In this document: positions 35,916-47,900 of the stretch, one piece after another
Layout: each line of letters opens with the position of its first letter
Numbering within the stretch: the stretch's first letter is position 1
NCBI RefSeq assembly: GCF_004664715.2
Contig: NC_051064.1
Span: 113,198,240 to 113,262,239, forward strand
Direction of reading: 5' to 3'
DNA: 64,000 bases
DNA from: Peromyscus leucopus
Lineage: Eukaryota > Chordata > Mammalia > Rodentia > Cricetidae
The notes under the pieces: generated by a model
Seen by the model: only the letters and a program-made list of their open reading frames with translations
Database searches by the model: none
Told to the model about the DNA's origin: nothing
Made by a program: the position numbers and the translations under genes

Positions 35916-36255
35916 GGGCAGGCGGATGAATGGACAGTATCACATAGTAAGAGTCAATATGTCATCATTGTGCAGTCAGGCATCGGATGAAGATTCCTGT
36001 AGAAACTAGGCAGATAACAGAAGAGAGCTGTAATCGAGGTGAGAGTGGGGGCACGTCTACTCGGGCACTTCCTCCTGCTCACAGGAAGTGACTTGTAGCT
36101 TTCAGTAGGATGCGTTTGTTTGAGCCCTTAAGGAAGGGGCTGTCCTAAGCAGAGACCTGAGAACTTTGTAGTGGCTTTGAGAAGACTGCTTCCCAGCTTG
36201 TGGCCATGTGGGAATCTGAGATGAGGATGGTGTGGGACAGATCTGGGCTTTATTC
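32691..36255. other. Mainly single-copy intergenic DNA
   Basis: No gene recognised. A decayed B1/B4 piece ('gagtttgaggccattctggg') lies at 33,380-33,430. Low-complexity tracts are a G-run at 34,555-34,567, (CCCT)n at 34,852-34,880, a C-run at 35,346-35,356 and the GT tract at 35,826-35,914. Confidence 0.5.
35826..35914. repeat. Compound GT microsatellite
   Basis: Four 'gtgtgtgccc'-type units grade into a pure GT run of about 19 units. This order suggests GT expansion by slippage after point changes. Confidence 0.95.
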
Positions 36256-36257
36256 AT

Positions 36258-36304
<47 letters not shown>

Positions 36305-37760
36305 TTCTTTTCTCATATTACATCCTGACCAAAGTTTCCCCTCCCCTCCCCTGACTTGCCCCCGCCTCCCCTCTCCCCCAGATCCACCCTCCCTCCATCT
36401 CCCATCGGAAAAGAGCAGGCCTTCAACTATGTAAAGGTGTGTTACAATTTGTTTATGCTGCATTTGTTTAACGACGTAAAGATGTGTTGCTTTGCCTGCC
36501 TAAGGCACCTGATTGGGCTAATAAAAAGCTGACTGGCCAATAAATAGCTAGGCAGGAGAGGGATAGGCAGGGCTGGTGGGCTGAGAGAGTAAGTAGGGGG
36601 GGGGAATCTAGGCTTGGGAGAGAGAAGAGAGTGAGGGAGAAAAAGAGGGAGAGCCTGGGGCTAGCCAGCCAGGCAGCTGCCAGCCAGACACAGAGGAAGC
36701 AGGAAAAGTAGGACATACAGAATGAAAGAAAGGTAAAAAGCCCCAAGGCAAAATGTAGATGAAGAGAAACAGGTTAAATTAAGTTATAAGAGTCAGTGGG
36801 ACAAGCATAAGATAAGACCAAGCATTCATGATTGACAATAAGTCTCCATGTCTTGATTTGAGAGCTGGTTGGTGGTCCAAGAAAACCTGCTACATCCCAG
36901 GGACATCAACCAAACACGGCATAACAAGTTGCAATAAGACCAGGTACATACCATCACATAAAGGCTGGATGAGGCAACCCAGTAGGAGGAAAAGGGTCTC
37001 ACAAGTAGGCAAAAGAGTCAGAGACACTCCTTGTTCCCACTGTTAGGAATCCCACAAGAACACCAAGCTACTCAGCCATAACATATATTCGGAGGACCTA
37101 GGTCAGACCCCTGACCTCTGCAAGTCCCCATGAGTCCCAGTCAATTGATTCTGTGGGCCATGTTCTCTTGGTGTCCCTGACTCCTCTGCTTCCTCCAATC
37201 CTTCCTCCCACTTATCCCCAGGACTCCCTGACGTCAGCCTAATGTTTGGCTGTGGGACTCTGCATCTGCTCCCATCAGTTGCTGGATGAAGTCTCTCTGG
37301 TCTCTTTGATGATGATTCTGCTAGGCTCGGGTCCCAGAACATTCTGCAAGGAGAACAAACTGTAGGTCAAAAGTTTTGTGGCTGGGTTGATGTCCCAAGG
37401 CTTCCATGTGAGGCCTTGCCTTGTTAGGGTTGCTCTTGTAGATTTCATGGACTTTCCATTGCACTAGGTTTCCACCATTGCTCCCGAAATGCGCTCCCCC
37501 AATTCTAATAGCAGCTTCATTTATAATAGCCAGAAGCTGGAAACAACTTAGGTGTCCCTTAACTAAAGAATGGGTAAAGAAAATGTGGTACATTTACACA
37601 ATGGAGTACTACTCAGCTGTTAAAAACAATGACATCATGAAATTTGCAGGCAAATGGATGGAACTTGAAAAAAATCCTGAGTGAGGTAACCCAGACCCAG
37701 AAAGACAAACATGGTATGTACTCACTCATAAGTGAATATTAGCTGTAAAGTAAAAGGTAA
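36256..37760. mobile_element. LINE-1 with inverted 5' part (twin-priming pattern)
   Basis: A (TTTA)n tract at 36,256-36,305 and following pyrimidine-rich text (to about 36,425, then 36,894-37,470) are antisense LINE-1 3' UTR, with 'cactgttaggaatcccacaa' and 'cctaatgtttggctgtggga'. From about 37,485 the orientation flips: 'agcttcatttataatagcca', 'acaatggagtactactcagc' and 'caaatggatggaacttgaaa' are sense ORF2 end. This order is the product expected of twin-primed integration of a - strand copy. An LTR-like module is inserted at 36,430. Confidence 0.7.
36430..36893 (+). mobile_element. Muroid LTR-like module, second type
   Basis: Related to 31,395-31,935: 'gctgcatttgtttaacgacg', 'aataaaaagctgactggcca' and 'gcattcatgattgacaataa'. 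It is inserted in the antisense LINE-1 3' UTR, which resumes at about 36,894. Confidence 0.62.
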
Positions 37761-37911
37761 TCATCCACAGACCCAGAGAGGCTAAGTAACAAGGAAGGCT
37801 TAAGCAGGGGGTGCAAAGATCTGGGAAGGGGAAATAGAATAGATTTCACAAGTAGATTTGGGGCAAGTGGCTGTTCATGCCAAACCTGCTTTTATATGGG
37901 CTGAATATTCA
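37761..37911 (+). mobile_element. LINE-1 3' UTR continuation
   Basis: Sense text after the ORF2 end with 'cccagagaggctaagtaaca' and 'gggaaatagaatagatttca', typical of the rodent LINE-1 3' UTR. Its last 42 bases (37,870-37,911) are the left direct repeat of the B1 that follows. Confidence 0.55.
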
Positions 37912-38013
37912 TGCCTTTAATCCCAGCACTCAGGAGGTAGAGCCAGGCGGATCTCTGTGAGTTCGAGGTCAGCCTGGTCTACAGAGAGAGATCCAGGACC
38001 TGTCTTGAAAAAC

Positions 38014-38049
<36 letters not shown>

Positions 38050-38065
38050 AAAAAAGAAAAGAAAC
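37912..38065 (+). mobile_element. 5'-truncated B1 SINE with long A tail
   Basis: Starts inside the consensus at 'tgcctttaatcccagcactc' and ends in an A run of about 30, so the 5' end is truncated. It is flanked by 42-base direct repeats (37,870-37,911 and 38,075-38,116, two differences), far longer than usual. Confidence 0.92.
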
Positions 38066-38116
38066 AGTAGTCTAGCTGTTCATGCCAAACCTGCTTTTAC
38101 ATGTGCTGAATATTCA

Positions 38117-38501
38117 CCCAGAATCACCAAGTGAGCTTCACTAGAACGGTTTCTTCACAGATCTAAGAGGCGTCCTTGGGAGTAGAGTGAGCTATTCCAT
38201 GGAGTGGGCCCCACGGTCAGAAATTAGGGGCAGAGACACAACAAGGGGGTCAGGGGGAGCAAGGAAGGATTCTCCCCTGCAGCCTTTGCAGGAAGCATGG
38301 CTGTGGACGCCTCCATTTCAGACTCCCAGCCTCCAGAAGGGCCAGAGGATAAGCTTCTATGTTTTGAAGTTGTTTGTGGCTAAGCCTTAGGGGGCTCATG
38401 CAGTTGGTAGTGATTCATTTAAAAAAGCCACGTACTGACCCACAGCTCTGGAGAAGCACTACATCTGCAGGCTGAGGCCGGTTGACAGTTGTCAGTGCAC
38501 A

Positions 38502-38550
<49 letters not shown>

Positions 38551-39640
38551 AATCTGCTGTGTGCAGAGGGTGGCAAGAGCCAGAGGGAACCCCTTAGAGA
38601 GTATCTGGGGCAAGCAGGACGACTTCAGCGCAGGCCCATGCAGGAATGTGGTGTTGAGTGCCCTCTGCTGATGGAGAGCTGTTTTGGAACGCGGGATGAG
38701 CACAGCACCGAGTCACCCTGGCCCTTCAGGCTCGGTTGACTGAGGGTATTGGGACTACAGTGTCAAAGGCCAGAGCAGCGAGTCTGCTCACTTTGACATT
38801 TTGAGCCGGAAGACTCTGTGGGACACAAGGGTGGAAATGAAGAGGAATCAGTTGATGTGTGGGTCTACACTCAGCATTGAGAGTTCTGGAGGTATCTGCA
38901 GAGAAATCCATGGAGAAGGGGGAGGAAAAGCTGGAGACTGGTGTCAAAAGAGTGTGGAAGGTTCTGGAACGAGGGACGGTCCGTGTGCTGCTAAGCTGTA
39001 GCTTTAGCTAGTACAGAGTTTCTCTTATTGTTCCTTCAGAAAATTCTCAGTGCTCCTGGAGAGAAGGGGCCTTGAGTGGGCATGGCTTCTCATTTCAGAG
39101 AAGTGGGGTAGAGGTAGGAGTCAGGGCCAAGTCAAGAGTAATGTGCAGAGGCGGTGGAGGGAAAGACTGGGCAGTATCTGTGGGCATGGGAGGTGGGTGG
39201 TGCTGCTGAGGAAGTGGGAGGGGTGAATGAAGGGGGTGCATGATCGAGGAGTCGTTTTGGGCAGGAGGAACTGCCCCCCCCCCCATTTTCAGGACACAAA
39301 GGCAAGGCCGGTGGTGGAGGATGAGATGGCTGGTCAGAGGTCATTTGTTGAGGGGACATAGTTGACGGTGAGATAAAGTCTGGGGTCATCTGTTAGGGAT
39401 GTGCATAAGGAGAGGCGATCATTTAGCCTCCCAAAGCTGACCCCAAGGATCCTTGAAGTAAGCTTGGAAGCTCACTCCCCTTCCACGGTTAGGGGAGAGT
39501 CCGATGCATGCATTCTTCCTGAGGTGCGTGCTTGGCACAAGAGGCTTTGTCCTCAAGTCCCTATTTTTGGCTGTAAAGCCTAACTGTATTCAGTGTCATG
39601 TATGTCTGAAGGCCACAGCACAGCAAAGGAAGGAGCAGAT
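38117..39640. other. Single-copy intergenic DNA
   Basis: No gene recognised. It holds the GT tract above and a C-run near 39,273-39,283. Confidence 0.5.
38504..38549. repeat. (GT)n microsatellite
   Basis: About 23 uninterrupted GT units. Confidence 0.98.
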
Positions 39641-39822
39641 TGTGCCGCAGTGGCGCATGTCTTTAATCCCAGCACTTGGGAGGCAGAGCCAGGAGGATCT
39701 CTGTGAATTCGAGGCCAGCCTGGTCTACAGAGAGAGATCCAGGACAGGCACCAAAGCTACACAGAGAAACCCTGTTTCAAAAACAAACAAAAACAAACAC
39801 AAACAAACAAACAAACAAAAGA
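39641..39822 (+). mobile_element. B1 SINE with (AAAC)n tail
   Basis: Sense B1: 'ctttaatcccagcacttggg', 'tcgaggccagcctggtctac', 'aggacaggcaccaaagctac'. The last phrase is common in cricetid B1 copies. Flanking 'gcagatt' words may be a short target duplication. Confidence 0.93.
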
Positions 39823-42060
39823 AGCAGCAGATTTTTATCGAAGATGCAGATAAAGATTACAGCCCAGGGCCATTCGGAAGAGCCCAGCGTCTTGTTCCTT
39901 GTCTCTTTCAGGCATTAACCAAGTCCTTGCTTGGGATATTGTGTGCACACATTTGGGCTCCTCATGCTACCCCGCGGAGGAAGGGAGGGTTCTACAAGAG
40001 GGATGGTGTGTGTCATAGTGAGTACTTGACCCAGGATCACCCAGCTGTAGTTGAGCGACTCTCAGGGATCACATGCATCTTGTTGTCCCAACAGGCTTCC
40101 TCTCCTGGTGCCCCCTAAGTGGCAGGCTCAGCCCCAGACCTGGTGCCAGCTACACTGGACAAGAAGTGAAGAAGTTGGGAAGCGTGTCTTGGCATGGGCA
40201 GGCACTTTCTGTCCCTTGGTGTGTGGGAGGGCACAGTGGAAAAAGAAGAAAGTGGCCTGATCTTGAGTCCTGGCCCTGGCATTTCCTAGCATTTGATTTG
40301 GGTGCTAAGTAAGTCCTTCAGTCATTCTGGGCCTCAGTTACTGCATCTGGAATATGAGAAAAATGCGCCCCCACCCCCAATCAGTAGTAGTTAAAAACCT
40401 GGAACCCAGGGGTCCGTCTTTTGGTGACGTCATCAAGATGGCAGCTGGTGTGCCAGACTGTTCTAGGACACTGGATATGTTATCCCATTTCCTTGCAGCA
40501 ACCGTGAGGAAGGAAGCGAAGCAAATCTAGAGAAGTCAAATGACTCGGCCACTAAACATCTAGTGATCCTAATGTCTGGACAGTTCATCAGTTTGCATAA
40601 CTCTACACGAGTGCACAGCACCTTACAGGTTGTGATTATGCAATGTCATACCTTACAGGTTGTGATTGTTCACACATGAAGGATCCCTATGGTTAGTAGA
40701 GTCCTCCCTCATCACTCTGTTTCTCCTGAGCTGTCCTTTTCGCTATGTCTTTTTGGCAAGTGTGCCTGTTCCCATTTTGCACTACATCGTTTTTTGTGGC
40801 TACCCTGGTCCGCCCCATCGCCTAGGCTTTCTCCTTGTCCTTTGCTGCCCCCCTGTGGCCTATGGTGGAAACGCCGTTCTTCGTGAACATCTACCCAGGG
40901 CGCTCGGAGCCTCTGAGGCTGCAGGGGAGCCGAGCACCAGGTGAGTCCTCATCCGAGTAGGTTTGGCACTCGGCCATTGCCCTGCCTTGTACCCTGCAGG
41001 TGTTTTTCATTTTTAAAAATCTCGCTTTTGGAGCGAGGCCGTGGCCCTGTTCTTAGTACCAGTCTGTAAAGAGGACGTTGCCTTGAACACTGGAGAAAGT
41101 CACCTGTGCGACTCGCCCCGAAAGCTTCCCTTTCAAGGGAAGGGTTAAACAAGTTTAAAGAAAATAAGGGGTGGGGGCGCGTTATTTCCTGCTCAGGGCT
41201 GATGATGTCCTGAGGCCAAGGGCAGACAGTCTTGGGGTTTGAACCAAGAACGTCTTTGGGAGCGTTTCCCACTTCACCCAGGTTCTGTTCACAGCCTGCT
41301 TATCTTGCCAAGAAGCCTGGCTATTCTTACACTGTGTTATGTATGTTCACGGCATTTAACTCCTGGGCTTAAGTGTAAATATTCTTAATTGCATGAGGGG
41401 CGCTTGTCACCATGAAGAGGTAAAAATCACAGCGAGGCCTTCGCAGTGAACGAGGAAGGCGGCCCAACTCCTGAGACCATTAAAACAGCGCGGATCTTAC
41501 CGAAGTATGCAAACCTGTGAGGAGGACAAGGAGACTAGGAAGCAGTGTGATTAACTTTCCACCGCTTTACTGAGGCATGATTGACAAAACTGTATATATT
41601 TAAGGCTTACAAATTAATGCTTTGAGGATAGACATTGTGAAATGATTGCAGCAGTCAAGCTAATGAACATATCCTTCTCTAGAATCTTCTGCTCCAGCAG
41701 GCACCCCGGCCCCCTTCCCCTCCTTTTTAACATAGCAGGAATCTTGAGGCTTACCCTCTTAGTGCATTTTAAGCACAGGATATATCCGGGCATTGTGTGA
41801 TTCCACTGGCCTCTGAAAGTTGCAGCTTACCCCCGGTGGTCCACTTAATGACCGGGTTTTACATTCACATCCTGGGTGTTCAGCTCACCACCCTTCCCGG
41901 CCTCATGGCCTCCCAGTCACGGGTGGGAGACAGGAAGGTGATAGTGGGCGTGTCAGGGGACACCCAATGAGGTAGCTCAGCCAGCCTCCCTAGGAGGCCC
42001 ACACTCAGACTTGCATGTGCTGGTTCCAATCCAATTTTCAGTTTGTTTTTGTTTTTTTAA
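39823..42060. other. Single-copy intergenic DNA
   Basis: No gene recognised. A short direct repeat 'accttacaggttgtgatt' occurs at about 40,621 and 40,652. A candidate regulatory block at 41,325-41,490 is listed separately. Confidence 0.5.
41325..41490. promoter_or_regulatory. Candidate conserved enhancer-like block
   Basis: Repeat-free and AT-balanced, with an NKX2-like 'cttaagtg' (41,368-41,375), a homeodomain/POU-like 'ttaattgcat' (41,385-41,394) and 'attaaaacagcg' near 41,479. Composition and motif density look like a conserved developmental element. Inference only. Confidence 0.3.
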
Positions 42061-42077
42061 ATTCCTCAGTTTTGGAG

Positions 42078-42150
42078 GCGGGCTGGGGGTGGAGCTCAGT
42101 AGGAGAGTGAGTGTGGGCGAGGCCTTGGGTTGGAGCGCCAGCACCTGGCC
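42078..42150 (+). mobile_element. ID-like SINE fragment
   Basis: 'gctgggggtggagctcagta' through 'gcgaggccttgggttggagc' resembles the ID/B4 tRNA-Ala-derived head. It is a SINE, not a tRNA gene: no complete cloverleaf is seen. Confidence 0.6.
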
Positions 42151-42194
42151 TAGTCTTACCTGTCAAGTCTCAAACCATGTTGTGTGTGAGCCCA

Positions 42195-42330
42195 GAGCCT
42201 GAGGAGCTATAAGAGGGATTGAATCCCCTGGATCTGGAGTCACATATGGTTGTGAGCCACCATGTGCTGCTGGGAACCCAAACCCAGGCTCCCTGCGAGA
42301 GTCCTTTCTCCTGCCACTTAGAGCGTCTTC
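42195..42330 (-). mobile_element. B2-like SINE fragment
   Basis: Antisense: 'gttgtgagccaccatgtgct' and 'gctgggaacccaaacccagg', the middle of B2-type SINEs. Confidence 0.7.
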
Positions 42331-42357
42331 CGAAGTGGTGGGGGCTTTGTTTTCGTC

Positions 42358-42512
42358 TGTTGTTTGTTTGTTTTTTTGAGACAGGGTTTCTCTGTGTAGG
42401 CCTGACTGCCCTGGAACTCACTCTGTAGTCCAGGCTGGCCTCGAACTCAGAGATCCATCTGCATCTGTCTCCTGAGTGTTGGGCTGAAAGGCGTGACCAC
42501 GGCGTCTGGTTT
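42358..42512 (-). mobile_element. B1 SINE
   Basis: Antisense: 'gagacagggtttctctgtgt', 'ccaggctggcctcgaactca', with a small deletion before 'cgtgaccacggcgtctggtt'. Confidence 0.9.
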
Positions 42513-42664
42513 TGGGTCTCTGTTCTTACCTCTGCCTCCCGAGTGCTGTGGTGTTCTTTTTAATGTTGAAATCAACATGGATTCAGGGCTGTTGTCTACA
42601 GATCACGTTTTCCAGTTGTGCCAATAGGGTCCTTGTGAGCAGCAAAGAGCTCCAGGCCATGCAT

Positions 42665-42985
42665 GGTATCTGGTTGTTCTCTCTCTGTGCTCTGTGTAGA
42701 CATGTCCACATCTGTGTGAGTGAGTGTGCAGGCCAGAGGTCAGCAATGGGCATCTTCCTTGGTTGCTCTCCACCTTGTTTATGAGGCAGAGTCACTTGCA
42801 GCCAGAGGCTGCTCCATGCAGCCAGTCACGCTAGCTAGCTTGCCCTCGGGGATTCCCTGCCTCTGTCTACCAAGCCCCAGGGTTACAGGCAGGTCCTAAG
42901 CCCACTGCTTTTGCACGGACGTGGAGTACCACAACGCTGGTTCCCATGCCTGCACACCAGCGCTTTATCGTATGAGCGCCTCCGC
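42665..42985 (-). mobile_element. Composite old SINE
   Basis: 'aggccagaggtcagcaatgg', 'ttggttgctctccaccttgt', 'ggttacaggcaggtcctaag' and the tRNA-like end near 42,960 follow a common rodent composite SINE order (B4-like plus B2-like). A relative lies at 56,945-57,250. The subfamily is uncertain. Confidence 0.5.
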
Positions 42986-43984
42986 AAGGCACAGATGCTG
43001 TATTGTATCTAACTTCCTAGAACTGGAAGCAGTTTCTCAGTCTTCCTTTGTCCCTGTGACATGGACATTTTTCAGGAGCATGATGGGCATTTTGCAGGAT
43101 GTCCTTCAGTTTGAGCTTGTCTGAGGATACCTAGCCATGGTGTTCTGGCCATGCATCCCCACAGGAACTTCAGCCCTGGCACAGGTTTCTCAGAGCATCC
43201 TCCTGGGCACGTGGTATCTGCTCACCCCACTGCTGCTGAGCTGAGCCTTGATTACCGGATTAAAGATGTGACCGCCCGGTTTCTTCAGTGTAAAGTTATT
43301 GTTTCTCCTTTTGCAACAAACAGCTATCTATCACTGGTTTTGACATCATTTGTGAGACTCACTTCTATTGTTCCAGGGTGTTACCCCATTGTTTTCTAAT
43401 CAATTCCTTCTTTTTTAGTTGTTTTCTGCTCTAAGGAAATGCTCTCCTTCCTTGTATGTATTTATTTATTAAGTGGTGTCACTGTGGACTCACAGATCTC
43501 TGTCAATCTGTTATAACTGATGTGTATTTGTTTACTCAATTTGTTCTAGACCTGTCCACTAGGAGGCCCTGGGCTGGCTCTTACATCCTTTTGGTGTGTC
43601 TCTAGATGTCTTTGAGTACTTAGTGTCACAAAAAGATGTGCAGGACTCAGCAGCCCTGTCCTTCGCTGCACGTCCTTTGGCCATCCATCTCTTCAAGGAG
43701 CCCTGGTTATTTTAGCAACGCTTCACATGGAGACAGTCAAGGACAGCCAGGCAGGCAAGGAGCGCTCCCAGAAGCTAGAGGTAGACCAAGTCAATGCAAC
43801 TGAGTGGCCAGCTCACCAGCCAATCAGATAAAAGGTGTTTGGCAGAAGGAGATAAGAAGGAGGGAGATAAAAATTTAATGAAGAAACCCAACACATGATC
43901 AATATCCCGAGAAAGAAGCAACAGCAGACTAGGATGATATCAAAATAAATAATCAGAGGGTGGAAAAAGCTCTTCGTTGTTAAG
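42986..43984. other. Single-copy intergenic DNA
   Basis: No gene or recognised repeat. Confidence 0.45.
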
Positions 43985-44241
43985 TATTTGGGAGTGTGTA
44001 AGCTTCCTGTTGCTCTGACAAAATATCTGAGATAATCAAGTTATAAAGAGAAAGGGTTTATGTTGGCTCACAGATTTGGAGGTTTCAGCCCATAATTGGT
44101 TTGTGTGGTTCCTCTGGGCCTGTGGTAAGGAGGTTTAACTCATGAACAAAAGATAAACAGGAAGAGCTGAGGTCTTACAATAATCTTTGAGGTCATGTCC
44201 ACTCAATACTTAATGACTTCCCACTTCGGTCTATCTCTTCA

Positions 44242-44288
<47 letters not shown>

Positions 44289-44570
44289 GTTTTTTTCGAG
44301 ACAGGGTTTCTCTGTGTAGCTTTGCGCCTTTCCTGGGACTCACTTGGTAGCCCAGGCTGGCCTCGAACTCACAGAGATCCGCCTGCCTCTGCCTCCCGAG
44401 TGCTGGGATTAAAGGCGTGCGCCACCACCGCCCGGCTCTCTTCAAGTTTTGTACTCCCTACTAGTGCCAGTCTGGGGAGCGGCTCTTGAACACCGTTTGT
44501 CGGCCCCAAATTACACGTGTTAAATTTAAACCACCTTCAGCTTCATCTGCACATCCTTTGGAATTTTACC
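43985..44570 (+). mobile_element. Old medium-reiteration repeat split by a B1
   Basis: 'cttcctgttgctctgacaaa', 'agagaaagggtttatgttgg' and 'gaggtcatgtccactcaata' resemble the RMER-type family at low similarity. A young B1 (44,248-44,436) interrupts it. Confidence 0.45.
44248..44436 (-). mobile_element. Young full-length B1 SINE
   Basis: Near-consensus antisense B1 with a T run of about 40 and the interior 'ctttgcgcctttcctgg'. A perfect 14-bp target duplication 'tctcttcaagtttt' lies at 44,234-44,247 and 44,437-44,450. It is probably one of the most recent insertions here. Confidence 0.96.
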
Positions 44571-44701
44571 TGTTGGTCAATCATATGGCTGGTGGTTTTG
44601 GCTGCATTAGATAATAGTTTTCGATTACTTTGAGAGAGCATACTGTCCTCACTATATAGTCTACTTTGTGTGTTTTTACAGCTTTAAAGGATGTAAAAAT
44701 C

Positions 44702-44985
44702 GGGGCTGGAGAGATGCCTGAGCAAGCGTGAGGACCTGTGTTTCCATCCCCGCCGCTGATGCAACAACGACGAAAAAGCCAGACGTGACTGTGAGCTTGT
44801 CACTCCATCACCGGGGTGGCAGGTTCAGGTTCCGTGAGAGACCCTGCCCTAAGTGAATGAGATCGAGAGAACAGAAAAAAAAAAGCATCCAGTAACCACC
44901 TCACACATGCACAGGGACATGGGCGCATACAGGTACACACATGCACACATCACACACAGACAAAAGAAAAAGAAAAAAAAATCCC
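44702..44985 (+). mobile_element. B2-like SINE with CA-rich end
   Basis: Starts 'ggggctggagagatgcctga', the tRNA-derived B2 head. The rest is diverged and ends in A and CA runs near 44,940-44,982. Confidence 0.6.
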
Positions 44986-47900
44986 TAAGTCAACATTTCT
45001 ATGACTTGGATTTCTTGTCCAGACAATCGACAAGACTCAAGCCTGGATTGGAAGCATTTGCCAATGTCTGTGGTTGTAAATGCTCTTTCCAAGGCTAATC
45101 TTAAGCTACTGATGCCGTGTTCAGAGTCAGGGAGCATGTGGTAGCTCCCGTGTGAGACAGTGTCTGCACCGGGCAGGCGCTGTAGAACTGTGTCCCTCAA
45201 GAGCACTGAACGTGAACACAATACAGTAAACAAGCATGGAGTCATGCATTTTGAGTAATTATGAGTCATTATGTAATGACTTCTTTCCTACACAACCCAT
45301 TTAGTTGTGAGTTTATATTGTTGAACTCTCAGAAATGTAATGTCTGACAATTGGTTTGAAAGCTTTAACACTTGGCCCCTTTGCTGGGCTGTGGGTGGAC
45401 GGTACCAAACCACAGCTGTCAATGAAAGATGACTGTGAGGCAGCTAAAGGGAAGGACTTCCGAGGGAGAGCTTGCTGGTGCCCAATACCCACAAACCCCT
45501 CTGTTGTCGAACACGGAATATCTAGAACATTCCCCTCTAGTGTCCTTTGCCTCTAGGTACAGGAGCATCCGCTCAGGCTACTCTTGAGGTTGGGTGTGCC
45601 TTCCTCTGTTCCATCTTTCTTTGGGAGCAAATGTAGTCTCCGAGACTTAGTGGGTTCTGTTTTTCACAAGCAGGAGTCTGAGCTGGCCTACACACAGCTG
45701 AAACCTCTTGGGGGAAAAGGAGGCAGGAGACGAGGAAGCCTAGGAGGGCAATCCCAACCCCAAGGCCACCAGAGTGGTACCCCCACCTCCCCGCCCCACA
45801 TGGGTGGGAAAAGGAAGTAGAGGAGGAACAGCTTGAGAAGCAGGAGGAAAGGCAGGGAGGAGGCGGGGAGGTGGTTATGCCAGGACAAAGGATGATGGAA
45901 AGAGTTCATGGCCATGTGGGGATGTTTGGGGTCCTTAGGAGGATGGTACCTGGGGTGGGGGTGGAGGAGGGCCGACATCTGGATGCAGGTGATACAGAGC
46001 GAGTGCTTATGAGGACGTGTGTCTGGAAGGGTGGACGCCCCTGTGGAGAGCAGGCTGGTGCTAGCTCAGGATCAGGGTCAGGGAAGCCAGCTCTCAGTGG
46101 GAGAGACTTGAGGGCACCCGTGAAGTGAGGGGAGGTGTTGATGACGCCTAGCAGAGAAGGGCTGACTTGAGCTCCCTGCGGGTCAGATGCTGAGCACAGG
46201 TCAGGCATGAGCAGGACTCTTAACTTCTAAGATGGACGGGGAGGCGGCAGGAGGGGTTTGTGTTGTATGGGGAGAGTGAGGTTCACTGAGTGGAAGGGGA
46301 ACGGTTAGGGTGTGTCTTGAAAGGACAGGAGGGAGTAGTGACATTTTAATCCAGTGTCTGGGTACAGTGTGGAGATGCCCTGCTGAGGACCAGGACACTG
46401 GCTGGTACTGCCTTCTTCAGTCTGCTCAGAACCCTAGATGAACAGGGAGACAGGGCATTGAGAAGTCAAAGGTGCCTGAGGTTCATAGAAATCCACTAAG
46501 GGCCACCCAGGCATCTGGAGAAGGCAAGATGGGACCCAGTGAAATAAGAGCAAACAGAGGCCCAAAGGTTCCCAGGAAGTCTAGGGCAGCCTGGTACTAC
46601 AGGTCCCTAGGGAGCAGGCACAGGGATGGTGGCTATGTGGTCAGTCTGTGATGACTCCATGGCTGTTTTTGCAAAACTCAAAAAACCCACAGTTAACTTT
46701 GGAGCTCAAATTTTGATCTGTGAGATACCGATTGTCTCTCATTGTGCTCCCCGAACCCTGGAACCTCAAATCCAGCTTGTGTTTACAAGTCCCCTAGCAG
46801 CTCACAGGTCCTACATCTCTAGGTGAGACCTTGTCCCCCGTCATCTCTATAATTCCCACTAGAGGGCAGCAGAGACCTGACTAAGAAAATGTCAAAGTCC
46901 CTTTCCCCAGCCAGCAGGGGCTGAAACTGGGTCTAGGCTAGCTAGGACAGGCTGGCTGAGGGTGCCAGGCGAGGATATCTTACCTCTGCCTGCACCACCA
47001 CCTATTTCCAGGCACAGCCTTCTTCCTGAGGCTCAGCTCTGAGGGTCTGAGGGCCAGATTCTAGAACCCTGACTGGTCCGGATCCCAAACTATCTCTGAC
47101 CTGTGCCCTGGTGGCTCTCTCTGCAAGATCACTGCTCCTGGAGGCTGGGAATGGATATTGATCGCATTTGTACGCAGTCCCGGGTAGTGCTTAGGAAATG
47201 TTTGCTGAACCGGCACTTGGTGGTTGGGGAAGGGCAGTTTCCTGGTCATCCAATTTACTATTCCTTAGGAGACAGTGGTGTTCAACTCTAAGGTGGTGCA
47301 GCAGGGAGCAGACAAAACAGCACAGAGATGTGTGTGGTGCTGGGGGCATTGTTTAATAAAGGGTCAGTTGCTGTGGTGCGGTGTGGAGGAGTAATTGGAC
47401 AGAGGAGTAGGCGAGAGATAGGGATGTGGTTGCCAGAGATGCTTCTTTTTGCAGTAGATGGTGATGCAACCAGTCGACGTGCAGAGAACAAGAGACTGTG
47501 GCGTGCTTACCCTTAAATAAGATATCAGACCCCGTCCTTCAGGGCTGAGGGATCATCTTGGAAGATGAAGTGGGAAGACTGTAAGGGGTAGTGTGTGAAT
47601 GCAAACTGTTTTCCAGGCAGGACGGGTCCGCTGCACTCGTGAACTGACAGCACCTGGGATTGTGTGCACAAAAGCAAGGCAGCTAAGATCCTAATATGGA
47701 CGGGGGAGGAGCGGTGAAGCCCTACTCCTGACTCATGAGCTTTTGGCAATTGATGGCTACCGGGAGAAAGGCAGTTTTCTTTAGGAATGCTGCCCTGGGA
47801 GGGCACCCATGCTGTAGCAGGTGCTCCTACACCCATGCACACACAAGCAGTGGGTCTAGAAAAAGATCACGTGGAGTTGGGAGGAAAGAGTAGTGGGGGA

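Noticed and set aside
42078..42150. tRNA gene
   Set aside because: Only the tRNA-like head of an ID/B4-type SINE is present, without a complete cloverleaf. The same holds for B2 heads at 44,702 and 52,770.
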